A stretch of 18,320 nt of DNA. It comes from Anaerolineales bacterium (GTDB lineage: Bacteria > Chloroflexota > Anaerolineae > Anaerolineales > Anaerolineaceae). The notes beneath the pieces were generated by a model, which did not search any database, was not told the DNA's origin, and was given only the letters and a program-made list of their open reading frames with translations. Where the stretch lies: assembly GCA_020060485.1 (NCBI GenBank), contig JAGVAB010000111.1:1-18320 (forward strand), read 5' to 3'. This document shows, piece after piece, positions 6,665 to 14,420 of the stretch (position 1 is its first letter; every line of letters begins with the position of its first letter). The position numbers and the translations under genes are program-made.

Positions 6665-7534
6665 CTACCTTCCGCAGCCGGCTTGCCGGTCATTGAGGAT
6701 GCGATTCAGTTCGCGCTGGGTCAGGGCGGTGCGCTCATCGCGCAGCATGGGCAGGCGTGCCCGCGTGCGGTGCAGCTGATTCAGATCAATCTCGGCCAGC
6801 ACCAGCGCCTCTTCGTGTTTGGGCCCCAGCACGAGCCGCTGGCCGTTGGGGTCATAGACAGAAGCCCCGCCCCAAAAATTAAGCCCGTCTTCAAAGCCCA
6901 CCCGGTTGGTATGCACCACAAAGGCCGTGAACAGGCTGGCATAGGCCCGATTGATATGATCCACCCAGTGTGCGGTTTCCAGTTCCGCTTCCTGTCCCAG
7001 GCCGCGCCCGGGGGAAGCAGATTGAAGCAGAAGCAGATCGGCGCCATCCAGCCAGAGCAGGTAAGGCGGCGAAGCGTGCCAGAAGTCCTCGCAGATCAGC
7101 ATGCCCACCCGGCCGTATGGCGTATCGAAGGCCTGAACGCCATCGCCCCAGGCGAAAAAGCGGCTCTCATCGAACAGGCCGTAAGTAGGCAGGTAAACCT
7201 TGTGATGCACATGCAGCACCTTGCCGTGCGAGAGATAGGCCGAGGCAATATAGAAACGGTTACGGATATCCTCGTCCACAAAGCCAACCATAATGTCCAT
7301 CTTCTGGCTGGCCTCCAGCAAAGGGCGAAAAACGGGGTCGTCCAGCGTGGGGCGATGTGAGACGGTGGGCACCAGGTCTTGCAGCACATAGCCGGTGAGT
7401 GAGAGTTCGGGGAAGACAATCAGGTCGGCGTTCTGCGCCTGAGCCGCCTTGATGAAAGCCAGATGCTTTTCGAGGTTGTCTTCCACCCGTCCCAATCTGG
7501 TATTGATCTGTGCCAGAGCAATATTACATTTCAT
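6665..7534 (-). CDS. nitrilase-superfamily amidase, likely glutaminase subunit of NAD synthetase
   Basis: 289 residues from the ATG at 7534. The carbon-nitrogen hydrolase catalytic triad is visible: Glu43 in FPELSLTGY, Lys112 in HHKVYLPTYGLFDE and Cys148 in LICEDFW. The YLPTYGLFDE and ICEDFW signatures are those of the glutaminase domain of glutamine-dependent NAD synthetases, and the C-terminal RLPMLRDER resembles the linker that precedes the synthetase domain. It should release ammonia from glutamine for the adjacent NadE. I chose 7534 over the ATG at 7540 because AGGGA lies seven bases before 7534 but directly abuts the earlier ATG. The downstream gene begins after a three-base gap. Another amidase role cannot be excluded from sequence alone. 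Confidence 0.85.
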   Translation of the reverse strand: MKCNIALAQINTRLGRVEDNLEKHLAFIKAAQAQNADLIVFPELSLTGYVLQDLVPTVSHRPTLDDPVFRPLLEASQKMDIMVGFVDEDIRNRFYIASAYLSHGKVLHVHHKVYLPTYGLFDESRFFAWGDGVQAFDTPYGRVGMLICEDFWHASPPYLLWLDGADLLLLQSASPGRGLGQEAELETAHWVDHINRAYASLFTAFVVHTNRVGFEDGLNFWGGASVYDPNGQRLVLGPKHEEALVLAEIDLNQLHRTRARLPMLRDERTALTQRELNRILNDRQAGCGR

Positions 7535-7580
7535 GAGCATGTCCCTGAGAATGGAATGATTTATGTTGGAATACAGTTCT

Positions 7581-7589
7581 ATTGTACCA
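7581..7589 (-). promoter_or_regulatory. extended -10 promoter of the NAD synthetase operon
   Basis: Minus strand TGGTACAAT, an extended -10 box (TGn plus TACAAT), about 47 bases before the amidase start. No good -35 is visible, as is common for extended -10 promoters. The same TGG-TA pattern occurs at 11889-11897 and 15926-15934. Confidence 0.5.
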
Positions 7590-7706
7590 ATGGAAGAGAA
7601 GAATTTGGGATGTAGTTGTAAGGGTCTATGGGATTTGCCGTGAAAAAGGAGTTTGCAAAAGATCGGCCGAATCTACACCCCGACAGGCTCGGTGTGCGAT
7701 TAAACA

Positions 7707-7748
7707 AAGCCGCCCACAGCAGGCGCAAGCAGCCAGTGCGGGCGGCTT
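7707..7748 (-). terminator. second hairpin after the large propeller gene
   Basis: Minus strand stem AAGCCGCCC / GGGCGGCTT (9 bp, 24-base loop), followed by TGTTTAAT. It lies directly after the first terminator at 7749-7778 and may act as a back-up. Confidence 0.45.
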
Positions 7749-7778
7749 AAAATGCGGTGCGAAGGGATTGGCACCGCA
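7749..7778 (-). terminator. Rho-independent terminator after the large propeller gene
   Basis: Minus strand stem TGCGGTGC / GCACCGCA (8 bp, 10-base loop) followed by TTTTAAG, beginning 8 bases after the stop codon at 7786. Confidence 0.7.
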
Positions 7779-7785
7779 AGAAATG

Positions 7786-10323
7786 TTAACGCCAGAACCA
7801 GAACAAATCGCTGCCGCTATACGGCCGGCTGACCCCTTCGGCGATCAACTGGGGCGTAAATTCCGGCGGGCTGGCGCGATAGAGATTAAGGCTTTCCGCA
7901 TAGGCATCCTCCCCGGCAAAGAAGAACAGGCTGCCATCTGGTCCCCAGAAAGCCAGGCTGCTTTGCTGGCTGGTCAGGCTGCGCGGCGCAGCATCCAGCA
8001 AGGTTTGCAACGTCACGCCGTTGATATCGGCGGCCGCCCAGGCAGTGCCATTGGGGGTAAAGACAGGCAGTTCGCCGCGGCCCTGATAGTCTCCTTGCGA
8101 GCCAAACATGGTGAAGGATAGAATCTCGTTCTGCCAACTGCGCACCAGGAACTGATTGAGGCTTGGTTCATACAGGATGTGCGCTGCTTCCAGCTTCGGC
8201 TCATGCAGGATCACAGAACCATCCTCCAGCGACATCAGGAAGAAACCGGCCTGGGCAGGGTCCTTGACGGCGTAATCGACCACGGTGTAGGCTGCGGTGC
8301 GGCTGTCGCCAGAAAGGGTCAGGCTGCCAGCGCAGCCCGGGATCAGGCTTGTTTCGGTGCGCTGGGCAATGTCCACCTTGCGCAAATTCTTTTCCCCGCA
8401 AAAGCTGCTCCAGTCACTTATCAGAAAGGTGTGATCATCCAGCCAGCCGTGGAACGCCAACCCTTCCACCTGCGCAGGGTCAAAGACAAAGGGTTCAAAC
8501 TGGTTGCCGGTATTCAGCTCCACTGCCCAGGCGCCAGTCATGGCAAAACCGGCGCCAGTGCCAAAGCAATTGGCGGCAAACGCAGTCAGGTAACGGCCAT
8601 CTGGCGACCAATGCAGGTCATATAGCTGCCCGGCGGTTTCGGTCACTTTGCGAATTCTGCCATTGGCCAGGGTATACAGGTAGATCTCGGCGCTGGTACT
8701 TTCATGAGCGCTGATGAAAGCCAATTGGCTGCCATCCGGCGACCAGGCCAAACCCTGGCCAATGAAGGGCGCCCGCGTGGCTTCGAATTCAGGGGTGCAG
8801 AGCTCGCCTTCCATATTGGGGTCAAACCCGGCGGGGTACAGGGATGTAATATCAATCACCTGACCATTCGCTACGTTTAACAGATGCAAAGTGCTTTTCC
8901 CGGTTCCATAAGCTGCGCTGGAATAAGCCAGCCAGTTGCCATGTGCTGCCATACCGGCGGGCGCTTCGCTGCTCACTTTTTTGATCTCATTGGTGTCTGC
9001 ATCCAGCAGGAATAAACCCTCATTGCTGGCCAGGGCCGCCTGCGCCCGAACGGATGGCAGGGTGACCGGCTGCTCCAGAATCCCCAGGGCAAGGTAATCA
9101 TCACCGCTGTGCAGGATGCTATCCCATTCTGTGTTCCAACTCATCGTGGCGGTGTTGAAAATTCGGCTGCCTGTGTTGGTGTTAACCACCACTTCATTCT
9201 CATTCAGCCAGGTGGAAAGATAGGGCAGATCGAGGTCACCGCTCTTTCCGCTGACTGGCAGCTCAAGGTTCTGCACCCGGCCGGAAACCATCTCCATTAC
9301 CTGCAAGGTCAGCGCCTGCGGCTTTCTTTGGGCATCATCCCACTGCATGGCAACCCAGGCCAGCCGCTGGCCGGAGGGTGAAAAAGTCAACTGCTCAATG
9401 ATGGTTTCTTCACCATAGAGCAGCTCCTGCGGCTGGGGCCGCCCACCCTGAAGCTTGCTGACCTCGAATACTGTTTGCTCACCCCAAAAGGCATTGGCCT
9501 GCCATAGCCCATCCGGGCTGAGCAGCATGCCTTGCGAGATATCGCCATAGGCGATCACCTTGCCGCTGGCAGGCTGGATCTCATACACAATGCCGCGCTC
9601 GGCCAGGTAATGCACGCTGGGGATGGGCATGTAAGCAATCAGCCGCAAGGCGTTCTGGCTGCTGTCCCAGCCGCCAAAGCGCATGCGCAAGCCAAAATCC
9701 CGCACGCCTGTTTCAATGCGTGCCACGCGCTGCACATCCTGGCCGCGCAGGTCGCTGGAAAACAGTTCAAAAACATAACCGGGGCAGGCAGGGTTTTCAT
9801 TGCAGGGCGAGATCAGATTGACCGGCATCGGTGACGCATCGTACAGCCAAAACAGACGATCCCTCCGGGGGGATGCAAACACCTGCTGCACAAAGCGCTG
9901 CTCCGCCGGAGCAGGAATGAAACGCATCTGCCCGTTCGAGGTGATCAAAGTAACGCCTTCCTCTGCCGGCCAGGTCTGCCAGGTGAGTAAATAATGCGGG
10001 CTGGTCTGCACCTGATCTGCTGCCCAGGCAAAGGACTCGCCAACTGCAACGCGCTGATTGACCGGCCGGAAGGAATTTTCCGGTGTGTACAGAAAAAGCA
10101 TGCCATCGCTGCGCAGCATGGCCAGTGCGTTGCCCTCTGGCAAACTGAAGGAGAATTGCGGACTCTCAGGGGCCGCGTCAGGCAGCGGCTGTTCCGGCGC
10201 TGCCTGGATAGGCGCAGAAGGTTCGACCCGCGGCGGGGATTCTCTGCCAATATTGCATTGCAGCAAAATCAAAGCCGCAGCCCCCAGGATCACCAAACGC
10301 CAGACTTTATGGGCTCGTTTCAT
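7786..10323 (-). CDS. large secreted or lipid-anchored TolB-like beta-propeller protein
   Basis: About 845 residues. The N-terminus has Lys/Arg/His residues, a hydrophobic stretch and LLQC (Cys23), followed by a Pro/Glu/Ala-rich linker. This looks like a lipoprotein signal, although Gln before the Cys is unusual, so an uncleaved anchor is possible. The body is made of beta-propeller blades with SPDG-type motifs: LLSPDGLWQA, TFSPSGQRLAWV, AWSPDGSQLAFIS and HWSPDGRYLTAF. Two propellers or one large one would fit the length. No catalytic triad of prolyl oligopeptidases is visible, so it is probably a binding or scaffold protein on the cell surface. I chose the ATG at 10323 (GAGGAG eight bases upstream) over the adjacent GTG at 10326. 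A small CxxC gene lies 37 bases upstream and probably shares its promoter. Tandem terminators follow. Confidence 0.8.
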   Translation of the reverse strand: MKRAHKVWRLVILGAAALILLQCNIGRESPPRVEPSAPIQAAPEQPLPDAAPESPQFSFSLPEGNALAMLRSDGMLFLYTPENSFRPVNQRVAVGESFAWAADQVQTSPHYLLTWQTWPAEEGVTLITSNGQMRFIPAPAEQRFVQQVFASPRRDRLFWLYDASPMPVNLISPCNENPACPGYVFELFSSDLRGQDVQRVARIETGVRDFGLRMRFGGWDSSQNALRLIAYMPIPSVHYLAERGIVYEIQPASGKVIAYGDISQGMLLSPDGLWQANAFWGEQTVFEVSKLQGGRPQPQELLYGEETIIEQLTFSPSGQRLAWVAMQWDDAQRKPQALTLQVMEMVSGRVQNLELPVSGKSGDLDLPYLSTWLNENEVVVNTNTGSRIFNTATMSWNTEWDSILHSGDDYLALGILEQPVTLPSVRAQAALASNEGLFLLDADTNEIKKVSSEAPAGMAAHGNWLAYSSAAYGTGKSTLHLLNVANGQVIDITSLYPAGFDPNMEGELCTPEFEATRAPFIGQGLAWSPDGSQLAFISAHESTSAEIYLYTLANGRIRKVTETAGQLYDLHWSPDGRYLTAFAANCFGTGAGFAMTGAWAVELNTGNQFEPFVFDPAQVEGLAFHGWLDDHTFLISDWSSFCGEKNLRKVDIAQRTETSLIPGCAGSLTLSGDSRTAAYTVVDYAVKDPAQAGFFLMSLEDGSVILHEPKLEAAHILYEPSLNQFLVRSWQNEILSFTMFGSQGDYQGRGELPVFTPNGTAWAAADINGVTLQTLLDAAPRSLTSQQSSLAFWGPDGSLFFFAGEDAYAESLNLYRASPPEFTPQLIAEGVSRPYSGSDLFWFWR

Positions 10324-10360
10324 CACATCTTCTCCTCAGCGCATGTACGAACAGACACAA

Positions 10361-10489
10361 TTAAGAACTGATATCAACACCAATATCCAACTGACACCCG
10401 GAGCACACCATATCCATCGGCGCTAAAAAAGCAACCACCAGGCTTGCGTTGCACAGAACTGGAATGAAATGCAGAAATTTGAACTTCAT
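10361..10489 (-). CDS. small 42-residue exported or membrane protein with CxxC
   Basis: A short reading frame of 42 codons. The predicted protein has Lys2 and Lys4, a hydrophobic stretch (about 5-24) and then MVCSGCQLD with a CxxC pair (Cys29, Cys32), ending in a short acidic tail. GAGGG lies about four bases before the ATG (10487-10489), a good ribosome binding site, and a consensus-like promoter lies about 100 bases upstream (10592-10619). The stop is 37 bases before the large propeller protein, suggesting one operon. The hydrophobic start implies membrane insertion or export, and the CxxC could bind metal or form a disulfide. I know no family for it, and it could still be a leader peptide or chance frame. 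Confidence 0.45.
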   Translation of the reverse strand: MKFKFLHFIPVLCNASLVVAFLAPMDMVCSGCQLDIGVDISS

Positions 10490-10591
10490 GATGCCCTCAT
10501 TAATGAGCGCTATTCAATTGTAATGAAAATTTTACGGATTGCGGAAAAACTTGACTGCCCCTGAAGCATGTGACTGCTTTGGATAATTTCT

Positions 10592-10619
10592 ATTATAGAG
10601 GAATTCAGGCAGATTTCAA
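10592..10619 (-). promoter_or_regulatory. promoter of the CxxC peptide / propeller operon
   Basis: Minus strand TTGAAA (10614-10619), 16-base spacer, TATAAT (10592-10597). Transcription would start near 10585, leaving a leader of about 95 bases before the small gene and about 260 before the propeller gene. Confidence 0.65.
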
Positions 10620-10742
10620 TAACATCCTTGCTTAGGCCCATGGCCTTCTCAAAGTTAATTTGCAGTTCCCTTATCTTAATGATGACGCCAAATTACAGGC
10701 CAATGACCCCAGTTTGCGTATATCGCCAGGTTTGCTGCACCC

Positions 10743-10816
10743 CACCCGTCAAGCTCCCCTCCCCGCGAGGTGCTTGACGGGTGATCTTCTTTCTTTTGCG
10801 GGCAGGGGAGCTTTTT
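10743..10816 (+). repeat. two mutually exclusive hairpins, terminator-like on plus strand
   Basis: Hairpin A pairs CACCCGTCAAGC (10743-10754) with GCTTGACGGGTG (10772-10783), a perfect 12 bp. Hairpin B pairs AAGCTCCCCTCCCCGC (10751-10766) with GCGGGCAGGGGAGCTT (10798-10813), 15 of 16 pairs, and on the plus strand its end runs into a T5 tract (10812-10816). The left arms share four bases and the hairpins interlock, so they compete or form a pseudoknot. No plus-strand gene lies nearby. It may be a dispersed structured repeat, an intrinsic terminator of an unseen plus RNA, or part of a small RNA. GC-rich CCCCTCCCC/GGGGAGGGG repeats of this look are common in intergenic DNA of related bacteria, which favours a repeat. 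Confidence 0.55.
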
Positions 10817-10900
10817 GTACTGAATGTATTCCACTGCTTTCGAAAATCTCTTTTGTCAAGCTTTCTTGAGAATGCCATAGCCGCCTAGGTCCAGGCAAGC

Positions 10901-10933
10901 AATCGGGGCGGCAAGCAAGCTGCCACCCCGATT
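10901..10933 (-). terminator. strong hairpin after the RarD-like gene
   Basis: AATCGGGGCGGCA (10901-10913) pairs with TGCCACCCCGATT (10921-10933), 13 positions with one that is a G-U pair on the minus strand. It lies 27 bases after the stop codon at 10961. No T-run follows on the minus strand (a T6 run precedes it), so it is either a weak terminator or a 3'-end stabilising hairpin. Confidence 0.45.
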
Positions 10934-10960
10934 GAAAAAAGCAGAAATAAGGTAAGCCTG

Positions 10961-11851
10961 TCAAGCCCCTGCGGTAACAGTTGCCTTGCGCCGTTGCAGG
11001 CCACCCTCCAATCCGTACAGGATCAACGCCGCCCAGATGATGGCATAGCCGATCAGATCTGTGCCGGTAAACGGTTCACGATAGATCAGCACCCCGATCA
11101 GAAATTGCAGCGTGGGGGCAAGGTACTGCAAAATTCCCACCATCGAAAGGGGTATGGAACGGGCAGCCGAGGTGAACATCAAAATGGGCGTGACGGTCAC
11201 CACGCCGGTAAGCGCCAAAAGGATCATCGTCCCCGGATTGGCTGTGGCGAGCACGCCCTGGCCGCGGCTGCCCATCAGGATCAGATAACCCAGCGCGGGC
11301 AATACCAGAACAGCCATCTCAATGGTCATGCTGTTCACTCCGCCGGTAGGAGCAGTCTTTTTCAGCAAACCGTAAACCCCAAAAGTGAAAGCCAGCGTCA
11401 AGGCGATCCAGGGCAATGCGCCGTATTGTAAAGTAAGATAGAGAACACCGGCCGCAGCCATGCCCACCGGCACCCACTGCAACGGGCGCAGTTTCTCGCG
11501 CAGAAAAACCACGCCCAAAGCCACGCTGACCAGCGGGTTGATGAAATAACCCAGGCTGGTTTCAATGATTTGATTGTCATTTACCGCCCAGATGTACACC
11601 AGCCAGTTGACGCCCAGCAGCATTCCGGTCAGAATGAAAAGCAGCAAAGCCTTGCGATTGAAAACCGCTCTCTTAAATTCCCCCCAATCCTGGCGCAAAC
11701 TCAGCACCAGCAAGAGGAACAGAAAAGAAGAGATCACCCGATAGCCAAAGATTTGAAACGAGGGTACCACATGCAGCAGTTTCCAGTAAATGGGCAGGAT
11801 ACCCCAAGAAAAATATGCTCCCAAAGCATAAATGACGCCTTTATTCTTCAT
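10961..11851 (-). CDS. rarD: RarD-like EamA-family transporter
   Basis: 296 residues with about ten membrane helices, the standard drug/metabolite transporter (EamA) layout of two five-helix halves. The start GVIYALGAYFSWGILPIYWK and the following FGYRVISSFLFLLLVL are characteristic of RarD-type proteins, as are WLVYIWAVNDNQIIETSLGY and FINPLVSVALGV in the first half. These proteins sit in the cytoplasmic membrane and are thought to export small molecules; the substrate here is unknown. GAGGT lies five bases before the ATG. The gene appears to be transcribed alone from an extended -10 promoter (11889-11897) and is followed by a large hairpin. Confidence 0.88.
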   Translation of the reverse strand: MKNKGVIYALGAYFSWGILPIYWKLLHVVPSFQIFGYRVISSFLFLLLVLSLRQDWGEFKRAVFNRKALLLFILTGMLLGVNWLVYIWAVNDNQIIETSLGYFINPLVSVALGVVFLREKLRPLQWVPVGMAAAGVLYLTLQYGALPWIALTLAFTFGVYGLLKKTAPTGGVNSMTIEMAVLVLPALGYLILMGSRGQGVLATANPGTMILLALTGVVTVTPILMFTSAARSIPLSMVGILQYLAPTLQFLIGVLIYREPFTGTDLIGYAIIWAALILYGLEGGLQRRKATVTAGA

Positions 11852-11888
11852 AAGTACCTCTTAACAAAAGTAAATTGCCAATTGCAGA

Positions 11889-11897
11889 ATCATACCA
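11889..11897 (-). promoter_or_regulatory. extended -10 promoter of the RarD-like gene
   Basis: Minus strand TGGTATGAT, an extended -10 box about 37 bases before the ATG at 11851, without a convincing -35. It shares the TGGTA pattern with two other promoters in this window. Confidence 0.45.
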
Positions 11898-11992
11898 GAC
11901 AATTTGCCGAAAATTAAAAACGGGTGTTCGGGATTGTTGTATAAAAGGCGTTTGGTCAAAGATGCGCTTTTTCGGCAAATCCCGGAGGCTCG

Positions 11993-12021
11993 AAAAAATA
12001 GCCGCTCCACATGGAAGCGGC
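11993..12021 (-). terminator. Rho-independent terminator after the DUF4013 gene
   Basis: Minus strand stem AGCCGCTTCCA / TGGAGCGGCT (one bulged T, very short loop) followed by ATTTTTTCG. It lies 33 bases after the stop at 12055 and closes the thioesterase-peptidase-membrane protein unit. Confidence 0.8.
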
Positions 12022-12054
12022 TGACAAATCATTTTGATAAAACCCTTTTTACGC

Positions 12055-12807
12055 CTATACTTCCAAGGCAGTGCGGTAAGCCTGGGCAAACAGGGGCGCC
12101 ATGACGAGCAGCAAATAAACCGAGGCTATTGGCAACAAGAAGGGCAGGATGCAACACAGGACCACGGTCAACATGGCAGCCTGGTACAGGAAACCCAAAC
12201 CAACCGACAAGCCAACAATCAACGCATAAGCCAGCAAGAACTCTTCTCTGTTGCTGCGAAAAACGCGCCACCACTCATAAAAACGGAAAGCCGCTGCAAA
12301 TTCACCAGTGGCGACCACATGGGTCATAATGACCGGCTGCAAAATACCCAGGAACAACCCCACCAGCATGGCCACGCCAAACAAAACAAAACCCATTCCG
12401 GTGCTCAAAATGCTCAGCAGCACCAGGAAGCCTTGCGGTCCGAGGTCACCGCTTTCAGCTGCCAGCCCGGCGAAAACCACTGGAAAGAACCACGTTGCAT
12501 AAGACAAGAACATCAGGAGCAATGCAGGCAAGGTAAAAATGATCATTGGCCCCAGCACTTTTAGACCAGTGCCCAGCAGGTCGCCCCAATCTTTCCATTC
12601 CGGCAGGCCAAGTTTGCCATCCCCGCTGATGATACGCCGCATGATGCGCGCCACGTAGCCGTAGAGGGCCAGCATAGGCAATACCGGAACAATGAAACCG
12701 GCAAACATCAATGCCGATGCCACAATGAGTTTGCCCTGCCAGCGTTCATCCTTGAAAGGATATGAAAACAACTGCTTAAGATTCTCGGTTTGGAATGTAT
12801 GGCTCAT
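12055..12807 (-). CDS. DUF4013 polytopic membrane protein
   Basis: 250 residues from the chosen start. The protein begins with a soluble segment containing LKQLFSYPFKDERW, typical of the DUF4013 family, followed by five to six membrane helices. The amphipathic connector EFAAAFRFYEWWRVFRSNREEFLLAY, given here only as key parts (FRFYEWW, FRSNREEFLLAY), is also characteristic of that family. Function is unknown. I chose the ATG at 12807 because GGAGGA precedes it by four bases; an ATG eight codons upstream (12831) overlaps the stop of the preceding gene but lacks such a site. The gap to the upstream gene is 20 bases, so the two are co-transcribed. A clear terminator follows. Confidence 0.82.
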   Translation of the reverse strand: MSHTFQTENLKQLFSYPFKDERWQGKLIVASALMFAGFIVPVLPMLALYGYVARIMRRIISGDGKLGLPEWKDWGDLLGTGLKVLGPMIIFTLPALLLMFLSYATWFFPVVFAGLAAESGDLGPQGFLVLLSILSTGMGFVLFGVAMLVGLFLGILQPVIMTHVVATGEFAAAFRFYEWWRVFRSNREEFLLAYALIVGLSVGLGFLYQAAMLTVVLCCILPFLLPIASVYLLLVMAPLFAQAYRTALEV

Positions 12808-12827
12808 GCTTTCCTCCGCAGTTTGGC

Positions 12828-14309
12828 TCATGCCGGGCGTTCGCTTTTGGCGGCCTTACGGCGCTCACCCACCCACAAAACGATCAGGGCCGTCAGGGTC
12901 AATACCGAGACAGCCGCCCCGATCGCAAGTATATTGGTATAAGCGGGGTCAGGATGGTTGCCAACCACCTTGAGCGCCAGGTCAACGCGTGCCACCGGAA
13001 AGGCTTCAACCGCGTTGGTCACCTGCCACACCTTGAGGTGCTGCCACAGGTCATGTCCCAGCAGGAACAAGAGTCCCAAACCGCTCACGTGCAGAATCGG
13101 GTCAGGCTTCTGTTTTTTCAACCAATCCTGGAATTGAATGGCTGCCAGAACCAGCAAAACCACCATGGGCAGGATGATCATACGGATGCTGACTCTTTCA
13201 CCATCCAGCAGGGGGATGGGCAGCAACCGCACCAGACGGTAGACCCGCCCAATGGAAAACAGGAACAGTACCATCACCGGCAGCAAAAGATGCGGGTAAC
13301 CCTGTGCTGGTTCTCTGGTTTTGAGCCAGCGTCCCAGACCAAACACCAGCAGGAAACCTGCGCCAAGCAGGCCCAGGTAGAGATCAAATTCCCACCAGGC
13401 AAGCACATTCAGCATATTGCGCGGGCCTTCGATCGCGTCAGCCGGGAAAACAATGACCACCATGGAACGCAGACTCTCCCAAACGCTGGGGTAGCCGCCC
13501 AAAAATTCATCATCATACTGGCCGAGCATCATCGCCGGCGGCAAAATGCGCACCATGCTCAACAGAATGCCAGCCACCCCGGCTTTGAGCGCCGGCCAGA
13601 ATGCTTTCCAGGAAGTCAATCCGATGACCCCCAGGAAGATCAACGCCCAAACATATTGGTGGAAAGCACCCTGTAACCAAATGGCAAACAACAGCATGGC
13701 CATCTTTGCCACCCAGGCCCAGCCTTGCTGCCCATCCACCACCAGTTGAAAGACAAGCACCACAAACCACGGGAACAGGAAATACCCGGCAAAGGTAACA
13801 TGACCCACACTGAGGTGCGCAAGGATATGTCCATTGAAATTGAAGATCAGGAACAAAGCAGTGAAACTGACCAACGAGAGGTCGTAGCGCCGCCGGAACC
13901 AGAGCAGACCCCATGCGCCCAGGGTATAGAGCAGCAGGGTATGCACCAGCACAAAGGGGCCCACTTCCAGGAACCTGAACAACAGGATCTGCGGTGAGAG
14001 AATGGGGTCAGGCACGGTCAGGAAGCGGTCTGTCACCCCGCGCAGGGCAGAAGTGTCGGCCATATGCAGGGGCAGCACCCCATCCAGAACGGCGTTGCGG
14101 GTGAAGGCCAGGCGCGGCGCATTCACCTCGGCCCAGTCCAGCCAGTCAAAGGGAATGTTGCCCCAGTTGAGAAACTTGCCGAAGAGGAAAACGCCCAGCA
14201 CATACAGGCTGCCCAACCACAGCCAGCGCAGCCAGGGAAAGTCTTTTTCGACCTGCGGGTCAAAAAACGCCGCCAATAATCGGCGCAGAAAATGCAGGAA
14301 CCGTTGCAT
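12828..14309 (-). CDS. polytopic membrane protein, possible GT-C-fold or YfhO-like
   Basis: About 493 residues. It has a short basic cytoplasmic start, a first membrane helix (WLWLGSLYVLGVFLFGKFL), a long outward loop with WAEVNAPRLAF and LPLHMADTSALRG, and then about ten more hydrophobic helices, with a last helix (about 462-480) before a basic cytoplasmic tail. This plan, with a large first extracytoplasmic loop containing acidic residues, resembles membrane glycosyltransferases of the GT-C/YfhO type, but I see no decisive motif, so the assignment is tentative. The first ATG in frame is 14309, with GGGAGG rather far upstream (about 14 bases); an earlier TTG at 14360 is less attractive because it adds a non-membrane tail. 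It starts 111 bases after the peptidase gene and is tightly linked to the DUF4013 gene downstream. Confidence 0.7.
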   Translation of the reverse strand: MQRFLHFLRRLLAAFFDPQVEKDFPWLRWLWLGSLYVLGVFLFGKFLNWGNIPFDWLDWAEVNAPRLAFTRNAVLDGVLPLHMADTSALRGVTDRFLTVPDPILSPQILLFRFLEVGPFVLVHTLLLYTLGAWGLLWFRRRYDLSLVSFTALFLIFNFNGHILAHLSVGHVTFAGYFLFPWFVVLVFQLVVDGQQGWAWVAKMAMLLFAIWLQGAFHQYVWALIFLGVIGLTSWKAFWPALKAGVAGILLSMVRILPPAMMLGQYDDEFLGGYPSVWESLRSMVVIVFPADAIEGPRNMLNVLAWWEFDLYLGLLGAGFLLVFGLGRWLKTREPAQGYPHLLLPVMVLFLFSIGRVYRLVRLLPIPLLDGERVSIRMIILPMVVLLVLAAIQFQDWLKKQKPDPILHVSGLGLLFLLGHDLWQHLKVWQVTNAVEAFPVARVDLALKVVGNHPDPAYTNILAIGAAVSVLTLTALIVLWVGERRKAAKSERPA

Positions 14310-14420
14310 GGTGTTGATTGCACACCTCCCAAAGAAACAATGCCGGATAGAATGGGTCAAGAATTGCCCGTCAGTTCAACAAGTAATCTGGAAATGCAGC
14401 CCGCCAGGAAACGGGCATGC

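Noticed and set aside
6560..7360. 266-codon plus-strand open frame opposite the NAD synthetase genes
   Set aside because: It is a shadow of two well-supported minus-strand enzymes with complete catalytic motifs.
10693..10964. Small minus-strand frames over the double hairpin, with Lys/Arg-rich peptides
   Set aside because: They are produced by reading the palindromic repeat DNA, and no proper ribosome binding site precedes them. The nucleotide structure explains the sequence better.
12795..13676. 293-codon plus-strand frame rich in Gln and His
   Set aside because: It lies opposite a multi-helix membrane protein. Gln/His-rich antisense frames arise routinely from Leu/Val-rich helices.
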